Shown here piece by piece: positions 24,001 to 36,000 of a stretch of DNA of 64,000 nt (position 1 is the stretch's first letter; each line of letters begins with the position of its first letter). The translations under genes were made by a program, and so were the position numbers. Below the pieces are notes generated by a model, which saw nothing but the letters and a program-made list of their open reading frames with translations, did no database searches and was not told the origin of the DNA. Source of the DNA: Symbiodinium natans (Eukaryota > Sar > Dinophyceae > Suessiales > Symbiodiniaceae); assembly GCA_905221605.1 (NCBI GenBank), contig CAJNDS010000378.1:62001-126000 (forward strand). The letters are read 5' to 3'.

Positions 24001-27000
24001 GCTGCGGGCTGGTGGCCCGCACCAGCTTTCAAGCATCAGCTGGCCTCGAGCAGCCCTCAGGCTGGCTCTGGGCTGGTGTCCCGCACCAGCTTTCCAGCAC
24101 CAGCTGGCTCAAGCAGCCCTCAAAGCTGGTGCGGGACACCAGCCCGCACCAGCTTTCAAGCACCAGCTGGCCTCGATTGCCTTCAAGCTGGCTGCGGGGT
24201 GGTGTCCCGCACCAGCTTTCAAGCACCTCAAGCTGGCTGCGGGCTGGTGTCCCGCACCAGCTTTCAAGCACCAGCTGGCTCAAGCAGCCCTCAAAGCTGG
24301 TGCGGGACACCAGCCCGCACCAGCTTTCAAGCACCAGCTGGCCTCGATTTGCCTTCAAGCTGGCTGCGGGCTGGTGTCCCGCAGCAGCTTTCAAGCACCA
24401 GCTGGCTCAAGCAGCCCTCAAAGCTGGTGCGGGACACCAACCTGCACCAGCTTTCAAGCAGCCCTCAAAAGCTGGTGCGCACCAGCTTAGCTGGCTGCGG
24501 GCTGGTGTCCCGCACCAGCTTTCAAGCACCAGCTGGCTCAAGCAGCCTCAAGCACCAACTGGCCTCGATTTGCCTTCAAGCTGGCAGCGGGCTGGTGTCC
24601 CGCACCAGCTTTCAAGCACCAGCTGGCCTCCAGCAGCCCTCAAGCTGGCCGCGGGCTGGTGTCCCACACCAGCTTTCAAACACCAGCTGGCTCAAGCAGC
24701 CCTCAAAGCTGTTGCGGGAAACCAGCCCGCACCAGCTTTCAAGCACCAGCTGGGGCCGGTTTCCCGCACCAGCTTTCAAGCACCAGCTGGCCTCGAGCAG
24801 CCCTGGGCTGGTGTCCCGCACCAGCTTTCAAGCACCAGCTGGTTCAAGCAGCCCTCAAAGCTGGTGCAGGACACCAGCCCGCACCAGCTTTCAAGCACCA
24901 GCTGGCCTCGATTTGCCTTCAAGCTGGCTGCGGGCTGGTGTCCCGCACCAGCTTTGAAGCAATCGCTGGCTCAAGCAGCCCTCAAAGCTGGTGCGGGACC
25001 AGCCCCACCAGCTTTCAAGCACCAGCTGGCCTCGGGTGTCCCGCACCAGCTTTCAAGCACCAGCTGGCCTCGAGCAGCCCTCAAGCTGGCGTCCCGCACC
25101 AGCTTTCAAGCACCAGCTGGCCTCGAGCAGCTCTCAAGCTGGCTGCGGGCTGGTGTCCCGCACCAGCTTTCAAGCACCAGCTGGCTCAAGCAGCCCTCAA
25201 AGCTGGTGCGGGACACCAGCCCGCACCCAGCTTTCAAGCACCAGCTGGCCTCGATTTGCCTTCAAGCTGGCTGCGGGCTGGTGTCCCCTCAAGCTGGCTG
25301 CGGGCTGGTGTCCCGCACCAACTTTCAAGCACCAGCTGGCTCAAGCAGCCCTCAAAGCTGGTGCGGGCACCAGCCCGCACCAGCTTTCAAGCACCAGCTA
25401 GCCTCGATTTGCCTTCAAGCTGGCTGCGGGCTGGTGGCCCGCACCAGCTTTCAAGCACCAGCTGGCCTCGAGCAGCCCTCAAGCTGGCTGCGGGCTGGTG
25501 TCCGCACCAGCTTTCAAGCATTAGCTGGCTCAAGCAGCCCTCAAAGCTGGTGCGTGACACCAGCCCGCACCAGCTTTCAAGCACCAGCTGGCCTCGATTT
25601 GCCTTCAAGCTGGCTGCGGGCTGGTGTCCCGCACCAGCTTTCAAGCACCAGCTGGCCTCGAGCAGCCCTCAAGCTGGCTGCGGGCTGGTGTCCCGCACCA
25701 GCTTTCAAGCACCAGCTGGCTCAAGCAGCTTTCAAAGCTGGTGCGGGACACCAGCCCGCACCAGCTTACAAGCACCAGCTGGCCTCGATTTGCCTTCAAG
25801 CTGGCTGCGGGCTGGTGTCCCGCAGCAGCTTTCAAGCACCAGCTGGCTTCGAGCAGCCCTCAAGCTGGCTGCGGGCTGGTGTCCCGCACCAGCTTTCAAG
25901 CACCAGCTGGCTCAAGCAGCCCTCAAAGCTGGTGCGGGACACCAGCTGGCCTCGAGCAGCCCTCAAGCTGGCTGCGGGGTGGTAACCCGCACCAGCTTTC
26001 AAGCACCAGCTAACTCAAGCAGCCCTCAAAGCTGGTGCGGGACACCAGCCCGCACCAGCTTTCAAGCACCAGCTGGCCTCGATTTGCCTTCAAGCTGGCT
26101 GCGGGCTGGGTCCCGCACCAGCTTTCAAGCATCAGCTGGCCTCGAGCAGCCCTCAAGCTGGCTGCTGGCTCAAGCAGCCCTCAAAGCTGGTGCGGGACAC
26201 CAACCCGCACCAGCTTTCAAGCACCAGCTGGCCTCGATTTGCCTTCAAGCTGGCTGCGGGCTGGTGTCCCGCACCAGCTTTCAAGCACCAGCTGGCCTCG
26301 AGCAGCCCTTCAAGCTGGCTGCGGGCTGGTGTCCCGCACCAGCTTTCAAGCACCAGCTGGCTCAAGCAGCCCTCAAAGCTGGTGCGGGACACCAGCCGGG
26401 ACCCCAGCCCGCACCAGCTTTCAAGCACCAGCTGGCCTCGATTTGCCTTCAAGCTGGCTGCGGGCTGGTGTCCCACACCAGCTTTCAAGCACCAGCTGGC
26501 TCAAGCAGCCCTCAAAGCTGGTGCGGGACACCAGCCGGGACCCCAGCCCGCACCAGCTTTCGAGCACCAGCTGGCCTCGATTTGGCTGCGGGCTGGTGTC
26601 CCGCACCAGCTTTCAAGCACCAGCTGGCCTCGAGCAGCCCTCAAGCTGGCTTTGGGCTGGTGTCCCGCACCAGCTTTCAAGCACCAGCTGGCTCAAGCAG
26701 CCCTCAAAGCTGGTGCGGGACACCGGGACCCCAGCCCGCACCAGCTTTCAAGCACCAGCTGGCCTCGATTTGCCTTCAAGCTGGCTGCGGGCTGGTGTCC
26801 CACACCAGCTTTCAAGCACCAGCTGGCTCAAGCAGCCCTCAAAGCTGGTGCGGGACACCAGCCGGGACCCCAGCCCGCACCAGCTTTCGAGCACCAGCTG
26901 GCCTCGATTTGGCTGCGGGCTGGTGTCCCGCACCAGCTTTCAAGCACCAGCTGGCCTCGAGCAGCCCTCAAGCTGGCTTTGGGCTGGTGTCCCGCACCAG

Positions 27001-30000
27001 CTTTCAAGCACCAGCTGGCTCAAGCAGCCCTCAAAGCTGGTGTGGGACACCAGCCCGCACCAGCTTTCAAGCACCAGCTGGCCTCGATTTGCCTTCCCTC
27101 AAGCTGGCTGCGGGCTGGTGTCCCGCACCAGCTTTCAAGCACCAGCTGGCTCAAGCAGCCCTCAAAGCTGGTGCGGGACACCAGCCCGCACCAGCTTTCA
27201 AGCACCAGCTGGCCTCGATTTGCCTTCAAGCTGGCTGCGGGCTGGTGTCCCGCACCAGCTTTCAAGCACCAGCTGGCCTCGAGCAGCCCTCAAGCTGGCT
27301 GCGGGCTGGTGTCCCACACCAGCTTTCAAGCATCAGCTGGCCTCGAGCAGCCCTCAAGCTGGCTGTGGGCTGGTGTCCCGCACCAGCTTTCAAGCACCAG
27401 CTGGCTCAAGCAGCCCTCAAAGCTGGTGCGGGACACCAGCCCGCACCAGCTTTCAAGCACCAGCTAGCCTCGATTTGCCTTCAAGCTGGCTGTGGGCAGG
27501 TGGCCCGCACCAGCTTTCAAGCATCAGTTGGCCTCGAGCAGCCCTCAAGCTGGCTCTGGGCTGGTGTCCCGCACCAGCTTTCCAGCACCAGCTGGCTCAA
27601 GCAGCCCTCAAAGCTGGTGCGGGACACCAGCCCGCACCAGCTTTCAAGCACCAGCTGGCCTCGATTGCCTTCAAGCTGGCTGCGGGCTGGTGTCCCGCAC
27701 CAGCTTTCAAGCACCAGCTGGCCTCGAGCAGCCCTCAAGCTGGCTGCGGGCTGGTGTCCCGCACCAGCTTTCAAGCACCAGCTGGCTCAAGCAGCCCTCA
27801 AAGCTGGTGCGGGACACCAGCCCGCACCAGCTTTCAAGCACCAGCTGGCCTCGATTTGCCTTCAAGCTGGCTGCGGGCTAGTGTCCCGCAGCAGCTTTCA
27901 AGCACCAGCTGGCTCAAGCAGCTCTCAAAGCTGGTGCGGGACACCAACCTGCACCAGCTTTCAAGCAGCCCTCAAAGCTGGTGCGCACCAGCTTAGCTGG
28001 CTGCGGGCTGGTGTCCCGCACCAGCTTTCAAGCACCAGCTGGCTCAAGCAGCCTCAAGCACCAACTGGCCTCGAATTGCCTTCAAGCTGGCTGCGGGCTG
28101 GTGTCCCGCACCAGCTTTCAAGCACCAGCTGGCCTCGAGCAGCCCTCAAGCTGGCCGCGGGCTGGTGTCCCACACCAGCTTTCAAACACCAAGTGGCTCA
28201 AGCAGCCCTCAAAGCTGTTGCGGGAAACCAGCCCACACCAGCTTTCAAGCACCAGCTGGGGCTGGTTTCCCACACCAGCTTTCAAGCACCAGCTGGCCTC
28301 GAGCAGCCCTGAGCTGGTGTCCCGCACCAGCTTTCAAGCACCAGCTGGCCTCGATTTGCCTTCAAGCTGGCTGCGGGCTGGTGTCCCAGCTGGCCTCGAG
28401 AAGCCCTCAAGCTGGCTGCGGGCTGGTGTCCCGCACCAGCTTTCAAGCACCCGCTGGCTCAAGCAGCCCTCAAAGCTGGTGCGGGACCAGCCCCACCAGC
28501 TTTCCACCAGCTTTCAAGCACCAGCTGGCCTCGATTTGCCTTCAAGCTGGCTGTGGGCTGGTGTCCCGCACCAGCTTTCAAGCACCACCTGGCCTCAAGC
28601 AGCCCTCAAAGCTGGTGCGGGAAACCAGCCCGCACCAGCTTTGCACCAGCAGGCGATTTGCCTTCAAGCTGGCTGCGGGCTGGTGTCCCGCACCAGCTTT
28701 CAAGCACCAGCTGGCCTCGAGCAGCCCTCAAGCTGGCGTCCCGCACCAGCTTTCAAGCACCAGCTGGCCTCGAGCAGCCCTCAAGCTGGCTGTGGGCTGG
28801 TCTCCCGCACCAGCTTTCAAGCACCAGCTGGCTCAAGCAGCCCTCAAAGCTGGTGCGGGACACCAGCCCGCACCCAGCTTTCAAGCACCAGCTGGCCTCG
28901 ATTTGCCTTCAAGCTGGCTGCGGGCTGGTGTCCCGCACCTCGAGCAGCCTGTCCCGCACCAGCTTTCAAGCATCAGCTGGCCTCGAGCAGCCCTCAAGCT
29001 GGCTGCGGGCTGGTGTCCCGCACCAACTTTCAAGCACCAGCTGGCTCAAGCAGCCCTCAAAGCTGGTGCGGGACACCAGCCCGCACCAGCTTTCAAGCAC
29101 CAGCTAGCCTCGATTTGCCTTCAAGCTGGCTGCGGGCTGGTGGCCCGCACCAGCTTTCAAGCACCAGCTGGCCTCGAGCAGCCCTCAAGCTGGCTGCGGG
29201 CTGGTGTCCGCACCAGCTTTCAAGCACTAGCTGGCTCAAGCAGCCCTCAAAGCTGTTGCGTGACACCAGCCCGCACCAGCTTTCAAGCACCAGCTGGCCT
29301 CGATTTGCCTTCAAGCTGGCTGCGGGCTGGTGTCCCGCACCAGCTTTCAAGCACCAGCTCGAGCAGCCCTCAAGCTGGCTGCGGGCTGGTGTCCCGCACC
29401 AGCTTTCAAGCACCAGCTGGCTCAAGCAGCTTTCAAAGCTGGTGCGGGACACCAGCCCGCACCAGCTTACAAGCACCAGCTGGCCTCGATTTGCCTTCAA
29501 GCTGGCTGCGGGCTGGTGTCCCGCAGCAGCTTTCAAGCACCAGCTGGCTTCGAGCAGCCCTCAAGCTGGCTGCGGGCTGGTGTCCCGCACCAGCTTTCAA
29601 GCACCAGCTGGCTCAAGCAGCCCTCAAAGCTGGTGCGGGACACCAGCTGGCCTCGAGCAGCCCTCAAGCTGGCTGCGGGGTGGTATCCCGCACCAGCTTT
29701 CAAGCACCAGCTGGCTCAAGCAGCCCTGCACCAGCTTTCAAGCACCAGCTGGCCTCGATTTGCCTTCAAGCTGGCTGCGGGCTGGGTCCCGCACCAGCTT
29801 TCAAGCATCAGCCCTCAAGCTGGCTGCTGGCTCAAGCAGCCCTCAAAGCTGGTGCGGGACACCAGCCCGCACCAGCTTTCAAGCACCAGCTGGCCTCGAT
29901 TTGCTTTCAAGCTGGCTGCGGGCTGGTGTCCCGCACCCGCTTTCAAGCACCAGCTGGCCTCGAGCAGCCCTTCAAGCTGGCTGCGGGCTGGTGTCCCGCA

Positions 30001-33000
30001 CCCGCTTTCAAGCACCAGCTGGCTCAAGCAGCCCTCAAAGCTGGTGCGGGACACGAGCCCGCACCAGCTTTCAAGCACCAGCTGGCCTCGATTTGCCTTC
30101 AAGCTGGCTGCGCGGGCTGGTGTCCCGCACCAAAGCAGCCCTCAAGCTGGCTGCGGGCTAGTGTCCCACACCAGCTTTCAAGCACTAGCTGGCTCAAGCA
30201 GCCCTCAAAGCTGGTGCGTGACACCAGCCCGCACCAGCTTTCAAGCACCAGCTGGCCTCGATTTGCCTTCAAGCTGGCTGCGGGCTGGTGTCCCGCACCA
30301 GCTTTCAAGCACCAGCTGGCCTCGATTTGCCTTCAAGCTGGCTGCGCGGGCTGGTGTCCCGCACCAAAGCAGCCCTCAAGCTGGCTGCGGGCTGGTGTCC
30401 CGCACCAGCTTTCAAGCACCAGCTGGCTCAAGCAGCCCTCAAAGCTGGTGCGGGACACCAGCCCGCACCAGCTTTCAAGCACCAGCTGGCCTCGATTTGC
30501 CTTCAAGCTGGCTGCGGGCTGGTGTCCCGCACCAGCTTTCAAGCACCAGCTGGCCTCGAGCAGCCCTCAAGCTGGCTGCGGGCTGGTGTCCCGCACCAGC
30601 TTTCAAGCATCAGCTGGCCTCGAGCAGCCCTCAAGCTGGCTGCGGGCTGGTCCGCACCAGCTTTCAAGCACCAGCTGGCTCAAGCAGCCCTCAAGGCTGG
30701 TGCGGGACACCAGCCCGCACCAGCTTTCATGCACCAGCTAGCCTCGATTTGCCTTCAAGCTGGCTGCGGGCAGGTGGCCCGCACCAGCTTTCAAGCATCA
30801 GCTGGCCTCGAGCAGCCCTCAAGCTGGCTCTGGGCTGGTGTCCCGCACCAGCTTTCCAGCACCAGCTGGCTCAAGCAGCCCTCAAAGCTGGTGCGGGACA
30901 CCAGCCCGCACCAGCTTTCAAGCACCAGCTGGCCTCGATTTGCCTTCAAGCTGGCTGCGGGCTGGTGTCCCGCACCAGCTTTCAAGCACCAGCTGGCCTC
31001 GAGCAGCCCTCAAGCTGGCTGCGGGCTGGTGTCCCGCACCAGCTTTCAAGCACCAGCTGGCCCAAGCAGCCCTCAAAGCTGGTGCAGGACACCAGCCCGC
31101 ACCAGCTTTCAAGCACCAGCTGGCCTCGATTTGCCTTCAAGCTGGCTGCGGGCTGGGTCCCGCACCAGCTTTCAAGCATCAGCTGGCCTCGAGCAGCCCT
31201 CAAGCTGGCTGCTGGCTCAAGCAGCCCTCAAAGCTGGTGCGGGACACCAGCCCGCACCAGCTTTCAAGCACCAGCTGGCCTCGATTTGCCTTCAAGCTGG
31301 CTGCGGGCTGGTGTCCCGCACCCGCTTTCAAGCACCAGCTGGCCTCGAGCAGCCCTTCAAGCTGGCTGCAGGCTGGTGTCCCGCACCCGCTTTCAAGCAC
31401 CAGCTGGCTCAAGCAGCCCTCAAGGCTGGTGCGGGACACGAGCCCGCACCAGCTTTCAAGCACCAGCTGGCCTCGATTTGCCTTCAAGCTGGCTGCGCGG
31501 GCTGGTGTCCCGCACCAAAGCAGCCCTCAAGCTGGCTGCGGGCTGGTGTCCCACACCAGCTTTCAAGCACCAGCTGGCTCAAGCAGCCCTCAAAGCTGGT
31601 GCGGGACACCAGCCCGCGCCGGCTTTCAAGCACCAGCTGGCCTCGATTTGCCTTCAAGCTGGGTGCGGGCTGGTGTCCCGCACCAGCTTTCAAGCACCAG
31701 CTGGCCTCGAGCAGCCCTCAAGCTGGCTGCGGGCTGGTGTCCCGCACCAGCTTTCAAGCACCAGCTGGCTCAAGCAGCCCTCAAAGCTGGTGTGGGACAG
31801 CAGCCCGCACCAGTTTCAAGCACCAGCTGGCCTCGATTTGCCTTCAAGCTGGCTGCGGGCTAGTGTCCCGCACCAGCTTTCAAGCACCAGCTGGCCTCGA
31901 GCAGCCCTCAAAGCTGGTGCGGGACACCAGCCCGCACCAGCTTTCAAGCACCAGCTGGCCTCGATTTGCCTTCAAGCTGGCTGCGGGCTGGTGTCCCGCA
32001 CCAGCTTTCAAGCACCAGCTGGCCTCGAGCAGCCCTCAAGCTGGCTGCGGGCTGGTGTCCCGCACCAGCTTTCAAGCATCAGCTGGCCTCGAGCAGCCCT
32101 CAAGCTGGCTGCGGGCTGGTGTCCCGCACCAGCTTTCAAGCACCAGCTGGCTCAAGCAGCCCTCAAGGCTGGTGCGGGACACCAGCCCGCACCAGCTTTC
32201 ATGCACCAGCTAGCCTCGATTTGCCTTCAAGCTGGCTGCGGGCAGGTGGCCCGCACCAGCTTTCAAGCATCAGCTGGCCTCGAGCAGCCCTCAAGCTGGC
32301 TCTGGGCTGGTGTCCCGCACCAGGTTTCCAGCACCAGCTGGCTCAAGCAGCCCTCAAAGCTGGTGCGGGACACCAGCCCGCACCAGCTTTCAAGCACCAG
32401 CTGGCCTCGATTTGCCTTCAAGCTGGCTGCGGGCTGGTGTCCCGCACCAGCTTTCAAGCACCAGCTGGCCTCGAGCAGCCCTCAAAGCTGGCTGCGGGCT
32501 GGTGTCCCGCACCAGCTTTCAAGCACCAGCTGGCCCAAGCAGCCCTCAAAGCTGGTGCGGGACACCAGCCCGCACCAGCTTTCAAGCACCAGCTGGCCTC
32601 GATTTGCCTTCAAGCTGGCTGCGGGCTGGTGTCCCGCAGCAGCTTTCAAGCACCAGCTGACCTCGAGCAGCCCTCAAGCTGGCTGCGGGCTGGTGTCCTG
32701 CACCAGCTTTCAAGCACCAGCTGGCTCAAGCAGCCCTCAAAGCTGGTGCGGGACACCAGCCCGCACCAGCTTTCAAGCACCAACTGGACCTCGATTTGCC
32801 GTCAAGGCTGCGGGCTGGTGTCCCGCACCAGCTTTCAAGCACCAGCTGGCCTCGAGCAGCCCTCAAGCTGGCTGCGGGCTGGTGTCCCGCACCAGCTGTC
32901 AAACACCAGCTGGCTCAAGCAGCCCTCAAAGCTGTTGCGAGCTTTCAAGCACCAGCTGGCCTCGATTTGCCTTCAAGCTGGCTGCGGGCTGGTTTCCCGC

Positions 33001-36000
33001 ACTAGCTTTCAAGCACCAGCTGGCCTCGAGCAGCCCTCAAGCTGGCTGCGGGCTGGTGTCCCGCACCAGCTTTCAAGCACCCGCTGGCTCAAGCAGCCCT
33101 CAAAGCTGGTGCGGGACCAGCCCCACCAGCTTTCAAGCACCAGCTGGCCTCGATTTGGTGGCTGTGGGCTGGTGTCCCGCACCAGCTTTCAAGCACCACC
33201 TGGCCTCAAGCAGCCCTCAAAGCTGGTGCGGGAACCAGCCCACACCAGCTTTGCACCGGATGGCGATTTGCCTTCAAGCTGGCTGCGGGCTGGTGTCCCG
33301 CACCAGCTTTCAAGCACCAGCTGGCCTCGAGCAGCCCTCAAGCTGGCGTCCCGCACCAGCTTCCCACCAGCTGGCCTCGAGCAGCCCTCAAGCTGGCTGC
33401 GGGCTGGTGTCCCGCACCAGCTTTCAAGCATCAGCTGGCCTCGAGCAGCCCTCAAGCTGGCTGCGGGCTGGTGTCCCGCACCAGCTTTCAAGCACCAGCT
33501 GGCTCAAACAGCCCTCAAAGCTGGTGCGGGACACCAGCCCGCACCAGCTTTCAAGCACCAGCTAGCCTCGATTTGCCTTCAAGCTGGCTGCGGGCTGGTG
33601 TCCCGCACCAGCTTTCAAGCACCAGCTGGCCTCGAGCAGCCCTCAAGCTGGCTGCGGGCTGGTGTCCCGCACCAGCTTTCAAGCACCGCTGGCTCAAGCA
33701 GCCCTCAAGCTGGCTGTGGGCTGGTAGCACCAGCTGGCTCAAGCAGCCCTCAAAGCTGGTGCGGGACACCAGCCCGCACCAGCTTTCAAGCACCAGCTGG
33801 CCTCGATTTGCCTTCAAGCTGGCTGCGGGCTGGTGTCCTGCACCAGCTTTCAAGCACCAGCTGGCCTCGAGCAGCCCTCAAGCTGGCTGCGGGCTGGTGT
33901 CCCGCACCAGCTTTCAAGCACCAGCTGGCTCAAGCAGCCCTCAAAGCTGGTGCAGGACACCAGCCCGCACCAGCTTTCAGCACCAGCTGGCCTCGATTTG
34001 CCTTCAAGCTGGCTGCGGGGCTGGTGTCCCGCAACAGCTTTCAAGCACCAGCTGGCCTCGAGCAGCCCTCAAGCTGGCTGTGGGCTGGTGTCCCGCACCA
34101 GCTTTCAAGCACCAGCTGGCTCAAGCAGCTCTCAAAGCTGGTGCGGGACACCAGCCCGCACCAGCTTACAAGCACCAGCTGGCCTCGATTTGCCTTCAAG
34201 CTGGCTGCGGGCTGGTGTCCTGCACCAGCTTTCAAGCACCAGCTGGCTCACAGCCCTCAAAGCTGGTGCGGGACACCAGCTGGCCTATCCCGCACCAGCT
34301 TTCAAGCACCAACTAACTCAAGCAGCCCTCAAAGCTGGTGCGGGACACCAGCCCGCACCATTCAAGCACCAGCTGGCCTCGATTTGCCTTCAAGCTGGCT
34401 GCGGGCTGGTGTCCCGCACCAGCTTTCAAGCATCAGCTGGCCTCGAGCAGCCCTCAAGCTGGCTGCTGCATGGCTCAAGCAGCCCTCAAAGCTGGTGCGG
34501 GACACCAGCCCGCACCAGCTTTCAAGCACCAGCTGGCCTCGATTTGCCTTCAAGCTGGCTGCGTGCTCGAGGCCAGCTGGTGCTCGAAAGCTGGTGCGGG
34601 CTGGTGTCCTGCACCAGCTTTGACGGCTGCTTGAACCAGCTGGTGCTTGAAAGCCGATGCAGGACCGCAGCCAGCTTGAGGGCTGCTTGAGGCCAGCTGG
34701 TGCTTGAAAGCTGGTGCGGGCTGGTGTCCCACACCAGCTTTGAGGGCTGCTTGAGCCAGCTGGTGCTTGAAAGCTGGTGCGGGACACCAGCCCGCAGCCA
34801 GCTTGAAGGCAAATCGAGGCCAGCTGGTGCTTGAAAGCTGGTGCGGGCTGCTGTCCCACACCAGCTTTGAGGGCTGCTTGAGCCTGAAAGCAGCTGGTGC
34901 TTGAAAGCTGGTGCGGGACACCAGCTTGCAGCTTGAGGGTTGCTCGAGGCCAGCTGGTGCTTGAAAGCTGGTGCGGGCTGGTGTCCCGCACCAGCTTTGA
35001 GGGCTGCTTGAGCCAGCTGGGCTGCTCGAGGCCAGCTGGTGCGGGACACCAGATGGAGGACAACTTGTGATTGAAAGCTGGTGCGGGACACCAGCCCGCA
35101 GCCAGCTTGAAGGCAGATGGAGGCCAATGTGTGCTTGTCCCGCATCAGCTTTAAGGCGGATGGAGGCCAACTTGTGATTGAAAGCTGGGGCGGGACACGA
35201 CACTAGCCCGCAGCCAGCTTGAAGGCAGATTGGCGCTAACTTGTGCTTGAAAGCTTGGGGGACATCCCAATCCCACACTTTGTTTTTCGCAGCTTTGACG
35301 TCGCTTTGCAGGCCTTTTTTGGGCATCAGAGCCACCCACGCGAACAGGGCGCACAATGCTGCGCACTTTGGGATGCCCGTGAAATCACCAAAAGCTCGAG
35401 GTGATGTCAGAATTCTTTGGGAGCTGTGGTAAGGCCCGGCACGGAACCCTGGGCATTCAAAACGGAGCGGAGGAGGGTTGTCGCCTGGCTAGTGCACTGT
35501 CGCCAGCGGCATTTTCAGAAGCTGAGTTTAGTCAACACACACGGTCAATTGCTCGCAAGTTTTGAATGGCCCGAAATCCCGAAAACCTGAATTAGCACAC
35601 TTCCCGGGGACCAACTCGGCTTGCTCAATGGCGGTGGATCGCGCTAGTCAGGCATCATAGAGCGGCATTGCGTTGCCAACAGTAACCGAAATCCCCGCTT
35701 GCCCCACTTGGCGTCGGCAAAGCTAGCCGAAATTGCCACCACCACTAAAGTCTGGACGGGGGACGATGCGAGCGGGGCAAGTCGGGCAAGTCAGTTGGCG
35801 ACCCCTTGCACGCCCACCGCCGCATTTTAAGAGATCAAGTAAGTCATTGTCGCAACGACTTGCCTTGCAGGCTGTACGGCCATGTCAAGGGTCGCACTCC
35901 AAGCGCTGTTCGCCCAAGCCTCGTCCGCATTGATGGAAACAAGGCGTGCCTTGAAAGCAGCATAAAGCAGCTAAATATGGTGGGTGAGATGTTCTTGAAT

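Larger units (their letters stand above)
19625..35260. repeat. 15.6-kb satellite array, 63/64-bp monomers in a 191-bp trimeric unit
   Basis: The array is built from three monomer types: a 64-mer with the core 'CCTCGATTTGCCTTCAAG', a 64-mer with 'CCTCGAGCAGCCCTCAAG', and a 63-mer with 'CTCAAGCAGCCCTCAAAG'. All are bounded by CACCAGCTGG and CACCAGCTTTCAAG. The three together repeat every 191 bp in regular stretches (for example from 22743 to 22934). About 245 monomers in total, many rearranged or truncated. Long open frames of up to 1,411 codons run through it in all three frames of the repeat's forward strand. They spell the same peptide words in rotating order and are not genes. The array lies inside an intron of the beta-lactamase-related gene. 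Confidence 0.95.

Noticed and set aside
19625-35260. Open frames of more than 1,000 codons across the satellite, apparently giant repetitive proteins
   Set aside because: All three frames are open at once, the same peptide words recur in rotating order because 191 is not a multiple of three, and the block lies between exons of another gene. It is a stop-free satellite, not a coding region.
19625-35260. CRISPR array
   Set aside because: There are no unique spacers; the intervals are themselves repeated monomers, and the genome is eukaryotic.
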